A stretch of 64,000 bases of DNA from Rhizomys pruinosus (GCA_009823505.1 VZQC01006291.1:1310266-1374265); one strand, 5' to 3'; positions 24,022-35,560 are shown, counted from the stretch's first letter. Translations and numbers: made by a program. The notes: generated by a model not told the origin, from the letters alone.

Positions 24022-24420
24022 ATAAAGTATTTTTTTGGATAAAATTGCTTTAACATCAGTATTGTAAGTAGGGTTCATTCTAATATATTACAGAGAAGTA
24101 TTCAAAGTGAATGTCCATGAGAGAAACAAGGAGCCAGAGACTAAATTTACTTTGAAGGACATTTCAAGTATGATCAGTGTCACTGAGTAGCTTACTTTTG
24201 TTCATTTGGTATTGTACTATGTATTCTCTCCCCCAGAATAGTCAGAAAACAGAACAACATCATAAAACGAGTTAGTTTTATACAGTCTACAAAAGTTTTC
24301 TTACAAAAGATATAATTGGAATTCCATGCTTCCGTAAATGTTAACTTACAAACAAACAACCCCAAACAACAAGACCAAAATTTTGGTCATCTGAATTCTT
24401 TCCCCTAGCCCTTTTAGTGT

Positions 24421-24561
24421 CTTTTTTTAGACAGGGTTTCCTTGTATCCCCAGCTGGCCTGGACCTTGCTATGGAGATCAGGCTGGCCTCCATCTCACAG
24501 AGATCTGCCTGATTCTGCCTCCTTGGTGGTAGGACTAAAGGCATGTCCCACCACGCCCGGC
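24421..24561 (-). repeat. B1 SINE
   Basis: Minus-strand copy: GACAGGGTTTCCTTGTATCC, then GGACTAAAGGCATGTCCCAC and CACGCCCGGC. Confidence 0.92.
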
Positions 24562-24776
24562 TTCTTTCCTCTTTTTCTATCTTGTTATCATTTATCAGGG
24601 AACTGATTCCCAGTGACAAATAATAGTTTGGGGAAATATTTTTTCTATTAATAAGAGATTTTATTTGACATTTGTGACCTGTTTTACTTCAAAATTATGA
24701 GTACACCAGTCTTACTGGGTCTTATCACTTCTAAGTCACAAAGGATGAGCTTTTCATAGTTTGATTCTAATCTTTA

Positions 24777-25023
24777 TTTATTTTTTTCAATTTTATTTAT
24801 TTCTGTATGTGTATTAATGTACTGTCTGCATGCAAGTTTGTGCACCCGTGTCGTGCAATGCCGCGGAGGTCAGAAGAGGGTGTCGGATTCCCCTGGAACT
24901 GGAGTTCTCCTGGAATTGGAGTTTCAGACGGTTCTCAGCCACCATGTGGGTGCTGGGGATCGAACTTGGGTCCTCTGTAAGAGCAGTCGGCGCTCTTAAC
25001 CGCTAGGCCATCTCTCCAGCCCC
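24777..25023 (-). repeat. young B3-type SINE, 17-bp duplication form
   Basis: Near-consensus minus-strand copy. A perfect 15-bp TSD, TGATTCTAATCTTTA, lies at 24762-24776 and 25024-25038. Confidence 0.96.
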
Positions 25024-25038
25024 TGATTCTAATCTTTA

Positions 25039-25680
25039 AAGAAGGGTCCAAAATGCCAACTACACATAAATGAGTGTTGTTTTAAATCGACATCTAAACA
25101 ATGTAGAGGACAGAATGATTGTTGGTCAAGATAGGAGGAGGATTTCTTTGTGTTCTTTTAGATGCTCTGGGAGACAGAAGAGAGCTAGGCATCTATTCGT
25201 TTTCTGTGGATGAGGAGGACTTGATTATTCTTTCTAAGCCAAGGAGAGGCCAGTGAAACTTCTTACTGCTCTGCTTCCCTTAGAAGCCCCTCTTGACTGA
25301 CATGAAGCATCTCTGGGGCTGTGTTTGGATTTCTGTGAAGGAAGAACCCTCCCCATGCTCTGGTTATGACCATAAAGTAAATTTCTGTTGAAATGCACGT
25401 AGAGAACTGAAGGCTAACCTGAGATGTTAGCACAACACAATTCTCTTAGGGGAGAATTTGCCATCAAGAACATCTTCTATATGGGGATTTGTACATTAAT
25501 ATGCCTTGGAAAAGATAGCCTCTTTTCCAGTGTCTAAAGTTATTTTGTAAGATATTTCTTAAATAACTAAATTAAAATTTTTCCCTTTAGTACATACTTT
25601 CACACAGCTGATGTGGTATCTAGAAACATCACACTATTATTGTTATAATAATATCAGAGGCTATAGCTAGACTCATTCTA
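25039..25680. other. unique intron
   Basis: No recognised gene or repeat. Confidence 0.5.
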
Positions 25681-25763
25681 GTCTGGAGATGTAGCTTGAG
25701 GGTATAGCACTTGCCTAGCATCTACAAGGCCCTGGGTTTAATTTCAAGAAAAAAAAAAGAGAG
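25681..25763 (+). repeat. ID SINE
   Basis: tRNA-Ala-like ID element: GGAGATGTAGCTTGAGGGTA, GCACTTGCCTAGCAT, AAGGCCCTGGGTTTAATTTC, then an A tail. ATTCTAG on both sides may be a short TSD. Confidence 0.85.
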
Positions 25764-26714
25764 ATTCTAGAATTTTAAAAATTCTGACTCTCAAGCAAAG
25801 CTTCTGTCAGTGAGAGTTTAATCCCAATTTACAGACCAACTAAGCTGTCTGTTAACTCAGTATTATCATGGAGTGACAGTTTCTAGAATGGTCCTCCAGA
25901 ACATGCCAGTGTTTTAAGGGCTAGAAGAAAGCAAGCAGGAAGGCTGGAAATCCCCTCTCCCAAGGAATATATAGGTATAAAGGATCAGTTTCCATAGACT
26001 AATTTGAGTGTGATAAGTTTTATGTATTTTCTACAAATGTATTGTCAATGAATGAAATGTTGTAATCTCTATGGAAATATTTTCAGGATGATAAGATTTC
26101 CTATATTTGGAATAAAATTGATAATCAATATAATTAAAAAATTATTAATCCAGAGCTTACATGCAGTTCTTTTTTTTTCATGCAGTTCTAAAAACTGGGT
26201 GGAGCAAAGTATTATCTTCCTTTTTATAAATACTGACTATATCTATACCTCTAAATTCTCTTTCCTTCAGTCATAAAACATGGAATTTTCCCTATGGTTA
26301 ATAAAAACCATCTAAAATAAAATCATTTGAAAATTCTTAATTGTGGATAGTAAAGGACATTACTGTGTTTAAAATATAATGATTAATATAAATTTCACTT
26401 GCCAAGATATGACATTAAGCTTTTTTGCTTGTATGTATACGCATACACATTGGTTTTATATTTCAGAAAAGAAAATTATATTAAATAATTAGTAATGAGC
26501 TAAAGCCATGATTCCTACTCTATTTGTGTAGGCAAGGTTTTTAGATTGTTTGTGAATATCTCCATGGGTCCTTGAAGCTCATCAATGAATTCCTTGATAA
26601 CAAGAATTATGAAACTCCTAATTTAACCATATTGATACATTCAATCTTTGGCTTGTGTTGTTTTATAATGCTCACTGAGACAAGTTCTTGGATGTATTTT
26701 CAAGCTAAATTCTA
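25764..26714. other. AT-rich unique intron
   Basis: No recognised gene or repeat. Confidence 0.5.
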
Positions 26715-26730
26715 CAGCTGAGGAAATTTT

Positions 26731-26895
26731 TTTTTTCTTTTTTCTTTTTTTGGTCTTTTCGAGACAGGGTTTCCCTGTAGCCCCAGCTGTCCTGGAACTC
26801 GCTCTGTAGACCAGGCTGGCCTTGAACTCACAAAGATCCGCCTGCCTCTGCCTCCCGAGTGCTAGGATTAAAGGCGTGCGCCACCACGCCCGGCT
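26731..26895 (-). repeat. young B1 SINE
   Basis: Almost consensus-perfect minus-strand B1 with intact CpGs (GGCGTGCGCCACCACGCCCG). A perfect 16-bp TSD, CAGCTGAGGAAATTTT, lies at 26715-26730 and 26896-26911. Confidence 0.97.
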
Positions 26896-27162
26896 CAGCT
26901 GAGGAAATTTTATCAGCCTTTTTCTGCTTATTGGCTTACACTGGTTGGGCAAACCTTCCCAGGGAAACTACTGTACGGTATCCCCTCCATCCCTCTAGCT
27001 TCTTTCTCTCTTGTTCTCTAACTTTTCTATACCTGTTTTCTTTTCTAAATCATGTATTGAACATCTTTAGGAAAATCTCTAGAAAAATGAACAAAGTATC
27101 TGTGATCCATTACCACATAGGATTAAATAGCTTTTAAAATGTTAAAACCCATACATTTTAAT

Positions 27163-27429
27163 TTTTTTATTTTTTATTTTTTAAATTAAAAAAATTTTTT
27201 TAAAATTTTTGCATGTGTATGAATGTACTGTCTGCATATAGGTCTGTACACCCATGTTGTGCAATGCCGCGGAGGTCAGAAGAGGGTCTTGGATTCCCCT
27301 GGAACTGGAGTTCTCCTGGAATTGGAGTTACAGACGGTTCTTAGCCGCCATGTGGGTGTTGGGGATCGAACTCGGGTCCTCTGCAAGAGCGGTTGGCACT
27401 CTTAACCGCTAGGACATCTTTCCAGCCCC
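27163..27429 (-). repeat. young B3-type SINE, 17-bp duplication form
   Basis: Minus-strand copy with a long A/T-rich tail complement. Flanks share CATACATTTT(T)AAT, a TSD with one indel. Confidence 0.93.
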
Positions 27430-28159
27430 AACCATACATTTTTAATAGTGACACAAGTAAAACCCTTTGGGAATCCCCTGGTCTGGATTCACCGGGCTCT
27501 CAGCTGTCTTCATGTCTATCAAAAATTAACGTCCTTTGAAGTTTCTCATAAATCTAAGTCTTGCTCATCTGACTCCGATTACCGACTACCCCCCACTTTG
27601 AAAAAAAAAAAAACTAGGAAAAAGTTTATGTGGAGTCCTAAGGGAACTTTCTTTGGATTCTTCTTTGGGTTTGGGGATAAAGTAAGTTAATTCCTTAATT
27701 TATTACAATCATTTAAATTTTTTCTGTATCCAAAGACTTCCAGTAGTTCTTAAGAGGTTTCTGTTATAATTTAATTTGCTTTAAGCAAGACAAAGTGATG
27801 CACCATTTACAGTTTTGGAACTGGAAGCATCACAGCCTACAAAAATGCTAGCAGTTGACTTCTGCAAGCTCTAGGTGACCTGGGCTCTTTAATTACATAT
27901 AAAGCTCTAAAGCTCTGCATAATATAACATCTTCAGTTTTTGTTGCTTTTGTTACATCTCTTTCTGCAATTAATCAGGGTTCCCCCAAAGTGGGAAGCAT
28001 ATAAATTGTGTTAAGCAAAGATTGGGTTGGGCATTGTGAAAGAGATAGATGGCAGGAACTGAAGACTGTCTTTTCCAAAGCTTTTGTTGTTGTTAAGTAC
28101 TTATCTCTTTCTCTGACATGAAGTCACAATCTGTGGTCAGTTCAGACATTTATTAAAAA
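27430..28159. other. unique intron
   Basis: No recognised gene or repeat. The 80-codon frame at 27448-27690 is antisense to TRPM3 and has no known domain. Confidence 0.45.
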
Positions 28160-28239
28160 AATTTGGTGTGTTGCATAGAAATGCTTAGGTTGGTGAGAAT
28201 TCGGTGTGTTGCATAGAAATGCCTAGGTTGGTGAGAATT
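28160..28239. repeat. 38-bp tandem duplication
   Basis: GGTGTGTTGCATAGAAATGC and its continuation through TAGGTTGGTGAGAATT occur twice in tandem with period 38 and very few differences. Confidence 0.95.
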
Positions 28240-28569
28240 TGCTCACACTAATGCTCTGGTTCTATGTCAAGTCTATCAGATATGAGCTAAAGTGCTTCTG
28301 GGTCTAACAGATGACTAATTTGCTCTTGGCAAATGGCTGAAATCTACATGTTGCTGGAGCACAGAAGATTGATCTTGACCTTTGTCTCAATGACCACAGT
28401 CCAAACTCGTGAGTATTGCAGTCTGGGTCATTCAGGTTCTGGTCTGTGTGTGAAATGATTTCCTGAAGACAATGCTCAATTCAGGACCAAGTCTGTCATT
28501 GATGGGTTAGCCAAGCAAAGCATGAACACGGTTTTCTGATCTTGCCAGGTCTGGGATTATATGATTCTT

Positions 28570-28791
28570 TCTTTTCTTTATTTTCATTTCATGTGTATGA
28601 GTGTTACCTCTGCATATGTTTTAAGTGAACCCACGTTGTGCAATGCCTGAGGAGGACAGAAGAGGGTGTTAGATCCCCTGGAAATGGAATTACAGACAGT
28701 TGTTAGCTGCCATGTGGGTGCTGGGATTTGAACCCAGGTCTTTTGTAAAAACAACCAGTGCTCTTAACCACGGAGCCATCTCTCCAGCCCT
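28570..28791 (-). repeat. B3-type SINE with 15-bp TSD
   Basis: Minus-strand copy of the older subfamily. Perfect TSD GATTATATGATTCTT at 28555-28569 and 28792-28806. Confidence 0.94.
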
Positions 28792-29337
28792 GATTATATG
28801 ATTCTTATGTCTTAAAAGTTTACATGAAAAATTTACATGGAGAATTCATGTGGTTTTGAAATAATGCATATTGTCAGACTTCATCAACATGCTTTATGTT
28901 GCACAACTTTTAATTTGCACACGTATAATGATAATTAAAGAACTTTGCCCACCCACTTATACTCAAGAGCCTGGAATTTCATTCAGTGGCTAATTATGCC
29001 AATAAAACTTGGTCACCATTTCCTATATTTAGACTAGGTGACGTGGCTCTAAAAATCAAGTAATCCACTGTAAGCTATTGCATTTTTCCAAAAGGAACCT
29101 TCCACAAATTTGAGGGGCATTAGCCATTACTATAGTGGTAATGGAAAGAGAGCAGACAAGATATTTGCCTCAGTTAAATGGGTACCAACTTCCTGCCTAC
29201 CTGTAAAACAGTACGCCTACACAGTATCACAGCCTTTACACCATAGTTTCAGATTTAAGTTCTCAATATCATTAAGTAGCTATTGCATTTCTTCTGTGGT
29301 CTGCAGAATGAAACAGATGTGAGAAAACGGTAAAGTT

Positions 29338-29567
29338 GGGGCTGGAGAGATGGCCTAGCGGTTAAGAGCACCGACTGCTCTTGCAGAGGACCTGGGTTCA
29401 ATCCCCAGCACGCACATGGAGGCTGAGAACCATCTTTAACTCCAGTTCCAGGGGAATCTGACACCCTCTTCTGACCTCCGCAGCATTGCACAACATGGGT
29501 GCACAGACCTACATGCAGATAATACATTCATATACATAAATAAATGAATAAATAAAAAATAAAAAAA
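29338..29567 (+). repeat. B3-type SINE, single-unit form
   Basis: Plus-strand copy with A box TGGCCTAGCGG. Flanks share GAAA(A/G)(C/T)GGTAA(A/G)GTT, a diverged TSD. Confidence 0.93.
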
Positions 29568-29589
29568 GAAAGTGGTAAGGTTGTGATCA

Positions 29590-29762
29590 GGGTCAGTAAG
29601 ATGGCTCAGTGTCTAAAGGTATTTGACTCCAAGCCTGATGATCTGAGTTTGATTCCTGGAACCCATGTGGTGGAAGGACAGAATGAACAAGTTCCTAAAA
29701 GTTTTTCTCTGATCTCCACCCATGTGCAATGGTTCATGCATGTACACATGTAAGTAAATTAA
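29590..29762 (+). repeat. older B2/B3-type SINE
   Basis: GGTCAGTAAGATGGCTCAGT, then GAGTTTGATTCCTGGAACCC and TCTGATCTCCACCCATGTGC. This is the general B2-superfamily plan, strongly diverged. Confidence 0.75.
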
Positions 29763-29779
29763 AACAATGTATATTTTTA

Positions 29780-30041
29780 TTTTATTTTATTTTTTTTAAT
29801 TTTTTTAAATTTTATTTATTTTTGTATGTATATGAATGTACTGTCTGCATGTAGGTCTGTGCACCCGTGTCGTGCAATGCCGTGGAGGTCAGAAGAGGGT
29901 GTCGGATTCCCCTGGAACTGGAGTTCTCCTGGAATCAGAGTTACAGACGGTTCTCAGCCGCCATGTGGGTGCTGGGGATCGAACCCGGGTCCTCTGCAAG
30001 AGCAGTCGGTGCTCTTAAGCGCTAGGCCATCTCTCCAGCCC
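29780..30041 (-). repeat. young B3-type SINE, 17-bp duplication form
   Basis: Near-consensus minus-strand copy. A perfect 17-bp TSD, AACAATGTATATTTTTA, lies at 29763-29779 and 30042-30058. Inverted relative to the copy at 29338-29567, 212 bp away. Confidence 0.96.
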
Positions 30042-30536
30042 AACAATGTATATTTTTAAAAGCTGACAACTTGTATCTGACAAAAATTTTACTTTTTCTC
30101 ACCAAATTTAAGGTGCTTTTTATTTAATTTTTTATTTCTTTATTTTTGAGATTCTCTGCTATAAATAGATAAGTATTCAGGCATAATTGTGGAGATGTTG
30201 TACAGAAAGAGAATATTATAGTAAGTTGTACTTTTTCAAAAGGAGATATAAAAAAATCTCCAAGGTTCTTCAAAGAAGAATGAACCCAGGAAAAGATTTA
30301 AGAGTGTGAAGAAAAAAAATGCATCTTGTTTTAAGTACAATGTCTCTTGGGTTTACTATGGAATCAGAGGCCTTCATTTTTAGAGGTGGTGCATATAATC
30401 TGCCCAACAGGTTAGCTATTGCTGCATCGTGTTTGATTATTTTACCTATAAATGTGTAATAAGGTCAAGCTTGTTTAGTGAATCTTGGTGAAATTCCCAG
30501 TTGGTGAATAAAAAACCCAATGCAAACCAATCATGG

Positions 30537-30568
30537 ATCACTTCTCAGCCTTTTGGCTAAGATCAAGT
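30537..30568 (+). pseudogene. 3'-truncated U2 snRNA retropseudogene
   Basis: Thirty-two nt match the 5' end of U2 snRNA (core CTTCTCAGCCTTTTGGCTAA), with two G-to-A changes at CpG-like sites, and stop abruptly. Near-identical 11-mers flank it: CAAACCAATCA at 30523-30533 and CAAACCAGTCA at 30570-30580. That pattern fits a retroposed snRNA truncated at its 3' end without a poly(A) tail. No U2 promoter elements are seen, so it is not a functional snRNA gene. Confidence 0.85.
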
Positions 30569-30897
30569 ACAAACCAGTCACGTGTTCTGCTATTATGACA
30601 AGTCTCTCCCATATTATTCTGCCCTAAAATGATGGTTAGGAAAGCATTTGGGAATGTAAGATACCACATAAAATATTAAGCAGTCAAAATAAAAGTACAT
30701 GTAATAATATATTTTAGTCCCAAAGATTTATGGGTCCTTAGTAGGGAAAAAAAAGTCTTTGAGAGATGGCCAGGGTCCTGAGGGTGAGTCTTTCCAAGGC
30801 CTGTGTTCCCAGTCTATTTCGGGACTAAGTAGTGGTAAAATGGTATGAATCCTCTAAATGTCTATTCCTATCATTACCAGACTATAAAAACCCCTTG

Positions 30898-31251
30898 TGG
30901 TGGTTTGCATGAGTGTCCCCCATAGGCTGTAAGTATTCAGACATTTGTCTCCAGTTGGTGGCGCTGTTTTTGGAGGTCTTAGAAGGTGTGGCCATGCTGG
31001 GTGAAGTGTGTCACTGGGGGCAGGCTTAGTGAGTTTTAACAAGCCTCTGTGGTCTACAGTTGCCCTCTCTGTTTCCTGTACTCTTTGGGAGATGTGACCC
31101 TCGGTTTGCTGCTCCAGATCTAGCCACCACACCTCCCGCCACAATGGACTCTAATTCCCTGGAACCGCCAATCATAAGCTCAAATCAACTCTTCCTTTTA
31201 TAAGTTCCTTGGTCTGGTGTTTTATCACAGCAACAGAAAACTGACTAATAC
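30898..31251 (+). repeat. old rodent interspersed repeat (family name uncertain; URR1/RMER-like)
   Basis: TGGTGGTTTGCATGAGTGTC, CCCCCATAGGC, AAGGTGTGGCCATGCTGGGT, AAGTGTGTCACTGGGGG, then TTTTATAAGTTCCTTGGTCT and CACAGCAACAGAAAACTGAC follow, in order, a common mouse/rat interspersed repeat. I recognise the text but cannot firmly name or class it. Confidence 0.65.
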
Positions 31252-32374
31252 ACCCCTGTATTGGTATTTATCTTCAAGGAGTTCCTCCATAGTCAATAAT
31301 TCCACATTTAAAGTCACCATCAATCCACTAGAATAGATATCTCATATATTTGTCATGGAATGTGACATCTCAGAAGATTTAGCTAGAGATTTGGGATGTC
31401 AAGATATGCAAGATATAGGGCTTAGATTAATGGAAAAGCCTTCCTTAGACAGTGATAAGGAATTGAAAACTAATGGTGCATAGCATTTCTTATCCTTTAA
31501 GTGGAGAATACAAAATTTATGAAATCAATGCAGTGTACTCATTTTTGTGCTTTTTGTTTCACACTGCTGATCAAATCTATTTTGTGCTTTATTAATGTTC
31601 CTGACACTTGCATACGAATATTGAATCCTACCCTAGTCCCTACGGGGTGACTTTCATTTGGGCGTGGTCTTCTTGCTCTGCTTTTCTGTTCACCACCCCA
31701 AAACCAAATGATAGAATGATTGGGGGCACTGGGGAGCTGGTTGAATAAGCCAGCCTAAGAAATTTCTCTGGCGGATTCACTAGAGTCACTCACCACCACT
31801 CCCTTGTTGGAGAATTGACCTCCACAGGGTACTGCAAGGGAGGCCTTACCTGGATTCTTTCAAAGCTAATTAGAGACCAGACATACACTAGGCCAGATCT
31901 ACCTTCTTGGAACTAGAATGTAGATGGAGCCTGAGGTGCGTGACTGGGAGGCGGGTTGTGCGGGCATGCTCATATGGCGGAGTGGTTCTGCAGGTTCTAC
32001 ATGAAGGTGAACCAATGAGCCAAAGTTTGTATGCAGGAAGAAAAAAGAGGAGCACCCCAGAGAAGAGAAATTGCATAACCCAAGTGGGAAAGAGAAAGGT
32101 AAGGTAGGGTATGAGGGAGGGGGATGCAGGGAGAGGTCAATATTTGCCAACCCTTCCTATAGACATGTTTCTTTCTCCATATGTTACTTTCTCTTAATCT
32201 TCTTCTTTGTTATAAAACAGGCTATAAAAGTGTTCATCCATCTTTAGCTACCCTGAAGTCTTGGGGGCATATCTAATAACGGGAACATAGCAGAGGGTGT
32301 GTACTTGTATTGGGAGATTATTTTCATAAGAGGAATCTTATGTAGGGCTTTTGTTTTTATGGGGTGGAAGTTGT
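31252..32374. other. unique intron
   Basis: No recognised gene or repeat. Overlapping open frames at 31888-32150 on both strands have no known domain. Confidence 0.45.
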
Positions 32375-32392
32375 AAGAAGAATATCGAGGTT

Positions 32393-32676
32393 GGGGCTGG
32401 AGAGATGGCTTAGTGGTTGAGAGCACCGGCTTCTCTTGCAGAGGACCCAGGTTCTATTCCCAGCACCCACATGGTGGATAAAGGCTGTTTTCGGCCGGGT
32501 GTGGTGGTGCACGCCTTTAATCCCAGCACCTGGGAGGCAGAGGCAGGTGGATCTCTGTGAGCTCCAGGCCAGCTGGGACTAAAGGGAGACCCTGTCTCAA
32601 AAAGACAAAAAGAAGAAGAAGAAGAAGAAGAAGAAGAAGAAGAAGAAGAAGAAGAAGAAGAAGAAGGAGGAGGAGG
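32393..32676 (+). repeat. composite SINE: B3-type tRNA head fused to B1 (copy 1)
   Basis: 32393-32493 is the B3-type tRNA-like head, with a GATGGCTTAGTGG A box and a GGTTCTATTCC B box, ending soon after CCCACATGGTGG. It runs straight into a B1 at 32494 (GGCCGGGTGTGGTGGTGCAC) and an (AAG)n tail from 32608. This B1 lacks about 29 bp of the internal duplication. One 17-bp TSD, AAGAAGAATAT(C/T)GAGGT, at 32375-32391 and 32677-32693, flanks the whole unit, so head and B1 inserted together. Confidence 0.9.
32608..32676 (+). repeat. (AAG)n tail expansion
   Basis: Pure AGA repeat with a GGA-rich end. It is the 3' tail of the composite SINE, grown into a trinucleotide microsatellite. Confidence 0.95.
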
Positions 32677-32693
32677 AAGAAGAATATTGAGGT

Positions 32694-33435
32694 CAGTGTT
32701 AGGTGTGTGTCTTGTGTCTCTGCTGAAGTCAAGAGGGACTGTGCGTTGGAACATAAATGGTCATGTGAGAAGCCTATTTACTGATCAAGGTGAGCTGTGG
32801 TGCTTCTCTGACAGGGAGGAGCATCTGTGTGCACAGCAAGATTAGTTACCTTAACAACAAGGGAGGGGAGGGATTAGATTCAGTCTCTGTGGTAGTGAAG
32901 CCTAAAGGCAGAGAGAGCCACTCCCCCCCACTGCCCCCCACTCCACCCCCTTGGTGAGTAGCTGTAGTTGTTTCTTAGAGAACTGGGTCTCTTGCCTGGT
33001 AAATTCTCCCCAACCTCGGTTTTGCTTTAACTTTAGTGGCTTTCCTGGCAGGATTTTATTCCACATCTTCAATTTCTACCTCATGCCATGGAAGTCTCCA
33101 TCTGTCTCATTCTCAGAGGAGACTTTTTTTCTCAGGTCCTGGGCTATCTGTCTAGAACTGGGCCGGATCTGTCATCTCCTTGGTCTCGGTTCCATGAAGG
33201 CTGTCCTTAACTCTGTCTTGGGCTTCCCGCTGACTCCCACTTCTTCTCATTGGCTCTCATCATGTGTCTCTCTCCAGCCTTCCCCACACCCCACTACTGG
33301 AGCTCCTGGCAGCATGGATAGACTTTATATAGCACATTAGCTAGAAAGTGAGAAATACAATTTTACTGTACAGAGATGCACCGAAAATATATTTTGGTGT
33401 TCTACACAGTAATATAGCACACAGAGTAGGTACCT
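32694..33435. other. unique intron with a long chance open frame
   Basis: The 129-codon plus-strand frame at 32951-33340 is the longest unexplained frame in the unique sequence. It has no recognisable domain, is antisense to TRPM3, and no splice or promoter support is visible. A C-rich tract lies at 32920-32950. Confidence 0.4.
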
Positions 33436-33439
33436 GATT

Positions 33440-33535
33440 CATGGGACAATCTGAGTAATACAGGAGATTATTATTTATAAAGCACTTAGAACAGAATCTG
33501 GCATTCAGTAAGAGCTTTTTGGTTAAATAAACACA
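33440..33535 (+). repeat. MIR 3' part
   Basis: TTTATAAAGCACTTAGAACA, then GAATCTGGCATTCAGTAAGA and GGTTAAATAAAC, match the MIR tail '...aagcgcttagaacagtgcctggcacatagtaag'. Confidence 0.65.
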
Positions 33536-35319
33536 AATATAAAGATGCATATTTACATTTACTAAGCTTATAAAATGTTCCTGTTTTAAATATGTAAATG
33601 ATTCATAAAGGTGGATGAAAAATGAACATGTTTTATGTGCTGAAACCAACAGGATGCTTTGAAAATCAAATTTCTTGAAACCTGCCCCTCTGATGTTTGA
33701 CTATTCTCTTATGAAGACAGAAAATATATTAAGAAAGTCATATATGCATTTATCTTTTGTCCAGAAGTCTTAAACCTTCTGGTTTGAGATGGATGATCTT
33801 TCTTTACTAGTTCTCAAATACTTTCTAGTGCATCGGTCATGTTAGTGAGTCTTTCGAGAGCTGTGGATTGAAAAAAAGAGATGTAAATTCTAATAATAAT
33901 ACTCATAAACTAAATCTGAGCATATTCTATGCTTACAAACTAACTTAGCTTTTGACTTAATGGGAAGAGTTATTCCCTTGTGGTCAGACAGCTCTGATTG
34001 AAATACTCTATTAGTATCAATCTATTCCTAGGCCATCCAAGTGGTGTTGCTGTGAATAATTTCAATAGAAAGAAACATCCAGTCCCATGGGCTGTAAGGG
34101 AAATATTATTTTTACAAAAGGAAAAAGCCACCATTATTTTCTTTGGGGCCATTTTTGAAGAACGAATGTTTTAATGCAATTGATCTAAGTCTACAAGAAA
34201 ACTCTTCCAAATAAAGCTATAATCTTAGTCTCTGCACTGTTCAAAATCCACATCAAAAGGCTGACCTTGCCTTCTCAAATATGAGGTAACCAGAGTCATG
34301 CTAACTCATTTTACTTTAAAATATCTTGCCCACACTCTTCTACAGTCGTGCCAGGATCTAAGTACACAGTCCATGCAAGTTCCTTGGCTTCATGGCAAAA
34401 TTAATAAAGAACAGAGCCTTCTGGGTATTACAGACACAGGGAAAAGAAGACCTAGCCTGCTATATAGGGAAGAGCTGACAGGGATGAGAGTGAAGGAGGT
34501 ATCACTTTTAATGTATATAATTAGCCCTTCTCAGATTATAATCTTTGCTTTACATCTGTTAAAGACAATTACAATTACTTCCAAAAGTTCTCCCTTAAAG
34601 GAATGATTTTTGACCTCTTCTCTAAGAGAACCTATCTTTCTGTTTCTAAGTTCAAAGATAAGTCTTCATCAGTCCACCTCTTCACCCATTAGCAGAATTA
34701 ACCATTTTCACTTGTGTGACTGTGCAATTTTTCTAAAAAGTCCGTGACAATGAATATGTACTATAAATTTGCCAATCGAACACAATAGTGTAAAGGGGAA
34801 AGTTCTTGTGGTTCTGTCCATATCTCTTTTGAAAATTTATGTCTTTGGTTATCTGGGCATCTCTTTTCCTTATCAGGAAGAATTATCTTAGTAATTTGAG
34901 GCTATCAGAGTGTTCTCCATGTAGTAGCTGGCCACTAAAACTTGGGACACAGAAGAAGGAAGGGTGCTGAATCACCACGCCAGATCTCTCCTGATGATTT
35001 CAAAGATGATATACAGATTTCCTGATAAAAGCTTAAATGTTTTATGACATGATTGATCTTTTTCCAGTCAACTAAGGTTCTCAGATATGATTTTAGCTAC
35101 CCTCCAATGAGGAATGCAAGTGCCTGGTGTCTGCATACTGGTTTTTCTGTGTACTGTTGAAGTCACTTTCTAGTAACTTCCTGGCCTTCTGACTTCCTGG
35201 CCTCCATATGAATGTTGACATAACCACTAACTATTACTCATAGTAGCCACAATCTTTCCATGAAAAGTAGTAGGTTTCCATTGATTATAAAAAGACGAAA
35301 TTCCTTCGTGTGCTATATA
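33536..35319. other. unique intron
   Basis: No SINE, LINE, exon or RNA gene recognised in about 1.8 kb. Confidence 0.5.
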
Positions 35320-35560
35320 AGGCTCCCCTTCAGACCCAGCCCTTACCCTACCTTCATCTCCCCAGAGCTCTCCTCATACTCAACCATGTTCTCACCACAG
35401 TGTCCTCACAGCCTTTCATGTAGGGTTGTTGAGCAGGCATTGTAACTGAGCAGTTCCTTGAACAACCTTTGTCCATGGTAAATTTGAAAACAATATCAGA
35501 GTTTGCTGAGCTCAGTCTGGTATATTTCCTCTTGCTGACCACGTGCCTTCAGGGAGCTGG
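35320..35560 (+). repeat. possible L2 relic
   Basis: CTCCCCTTCAGACCCAGCCC and the following C/T-rich text resemble the L2 ORF2 C-terminal/3' region. Weak. Confidence 0.35.

Noticed and set aside
30537..30568. Functional U2 snRNA gene
   Set aside because: Only the first 32 nt are present. No Sm site, 3' stem-loops or upstream snRNA promoter.
32517..32784. Poly-Arg, poly-Ser and poly-Leu frames
   Set aside because: They are translations of the (AAG)n tail of the composite SINE in different frames.
32951..33340. 129-aa plus-strand frame in unique sequence
   Set aside because: No recognisable domain, no visible splice or promoter context, and antisense to TRPM3. Most likely chance. A protein search with no hits and no transcripts would confirm.
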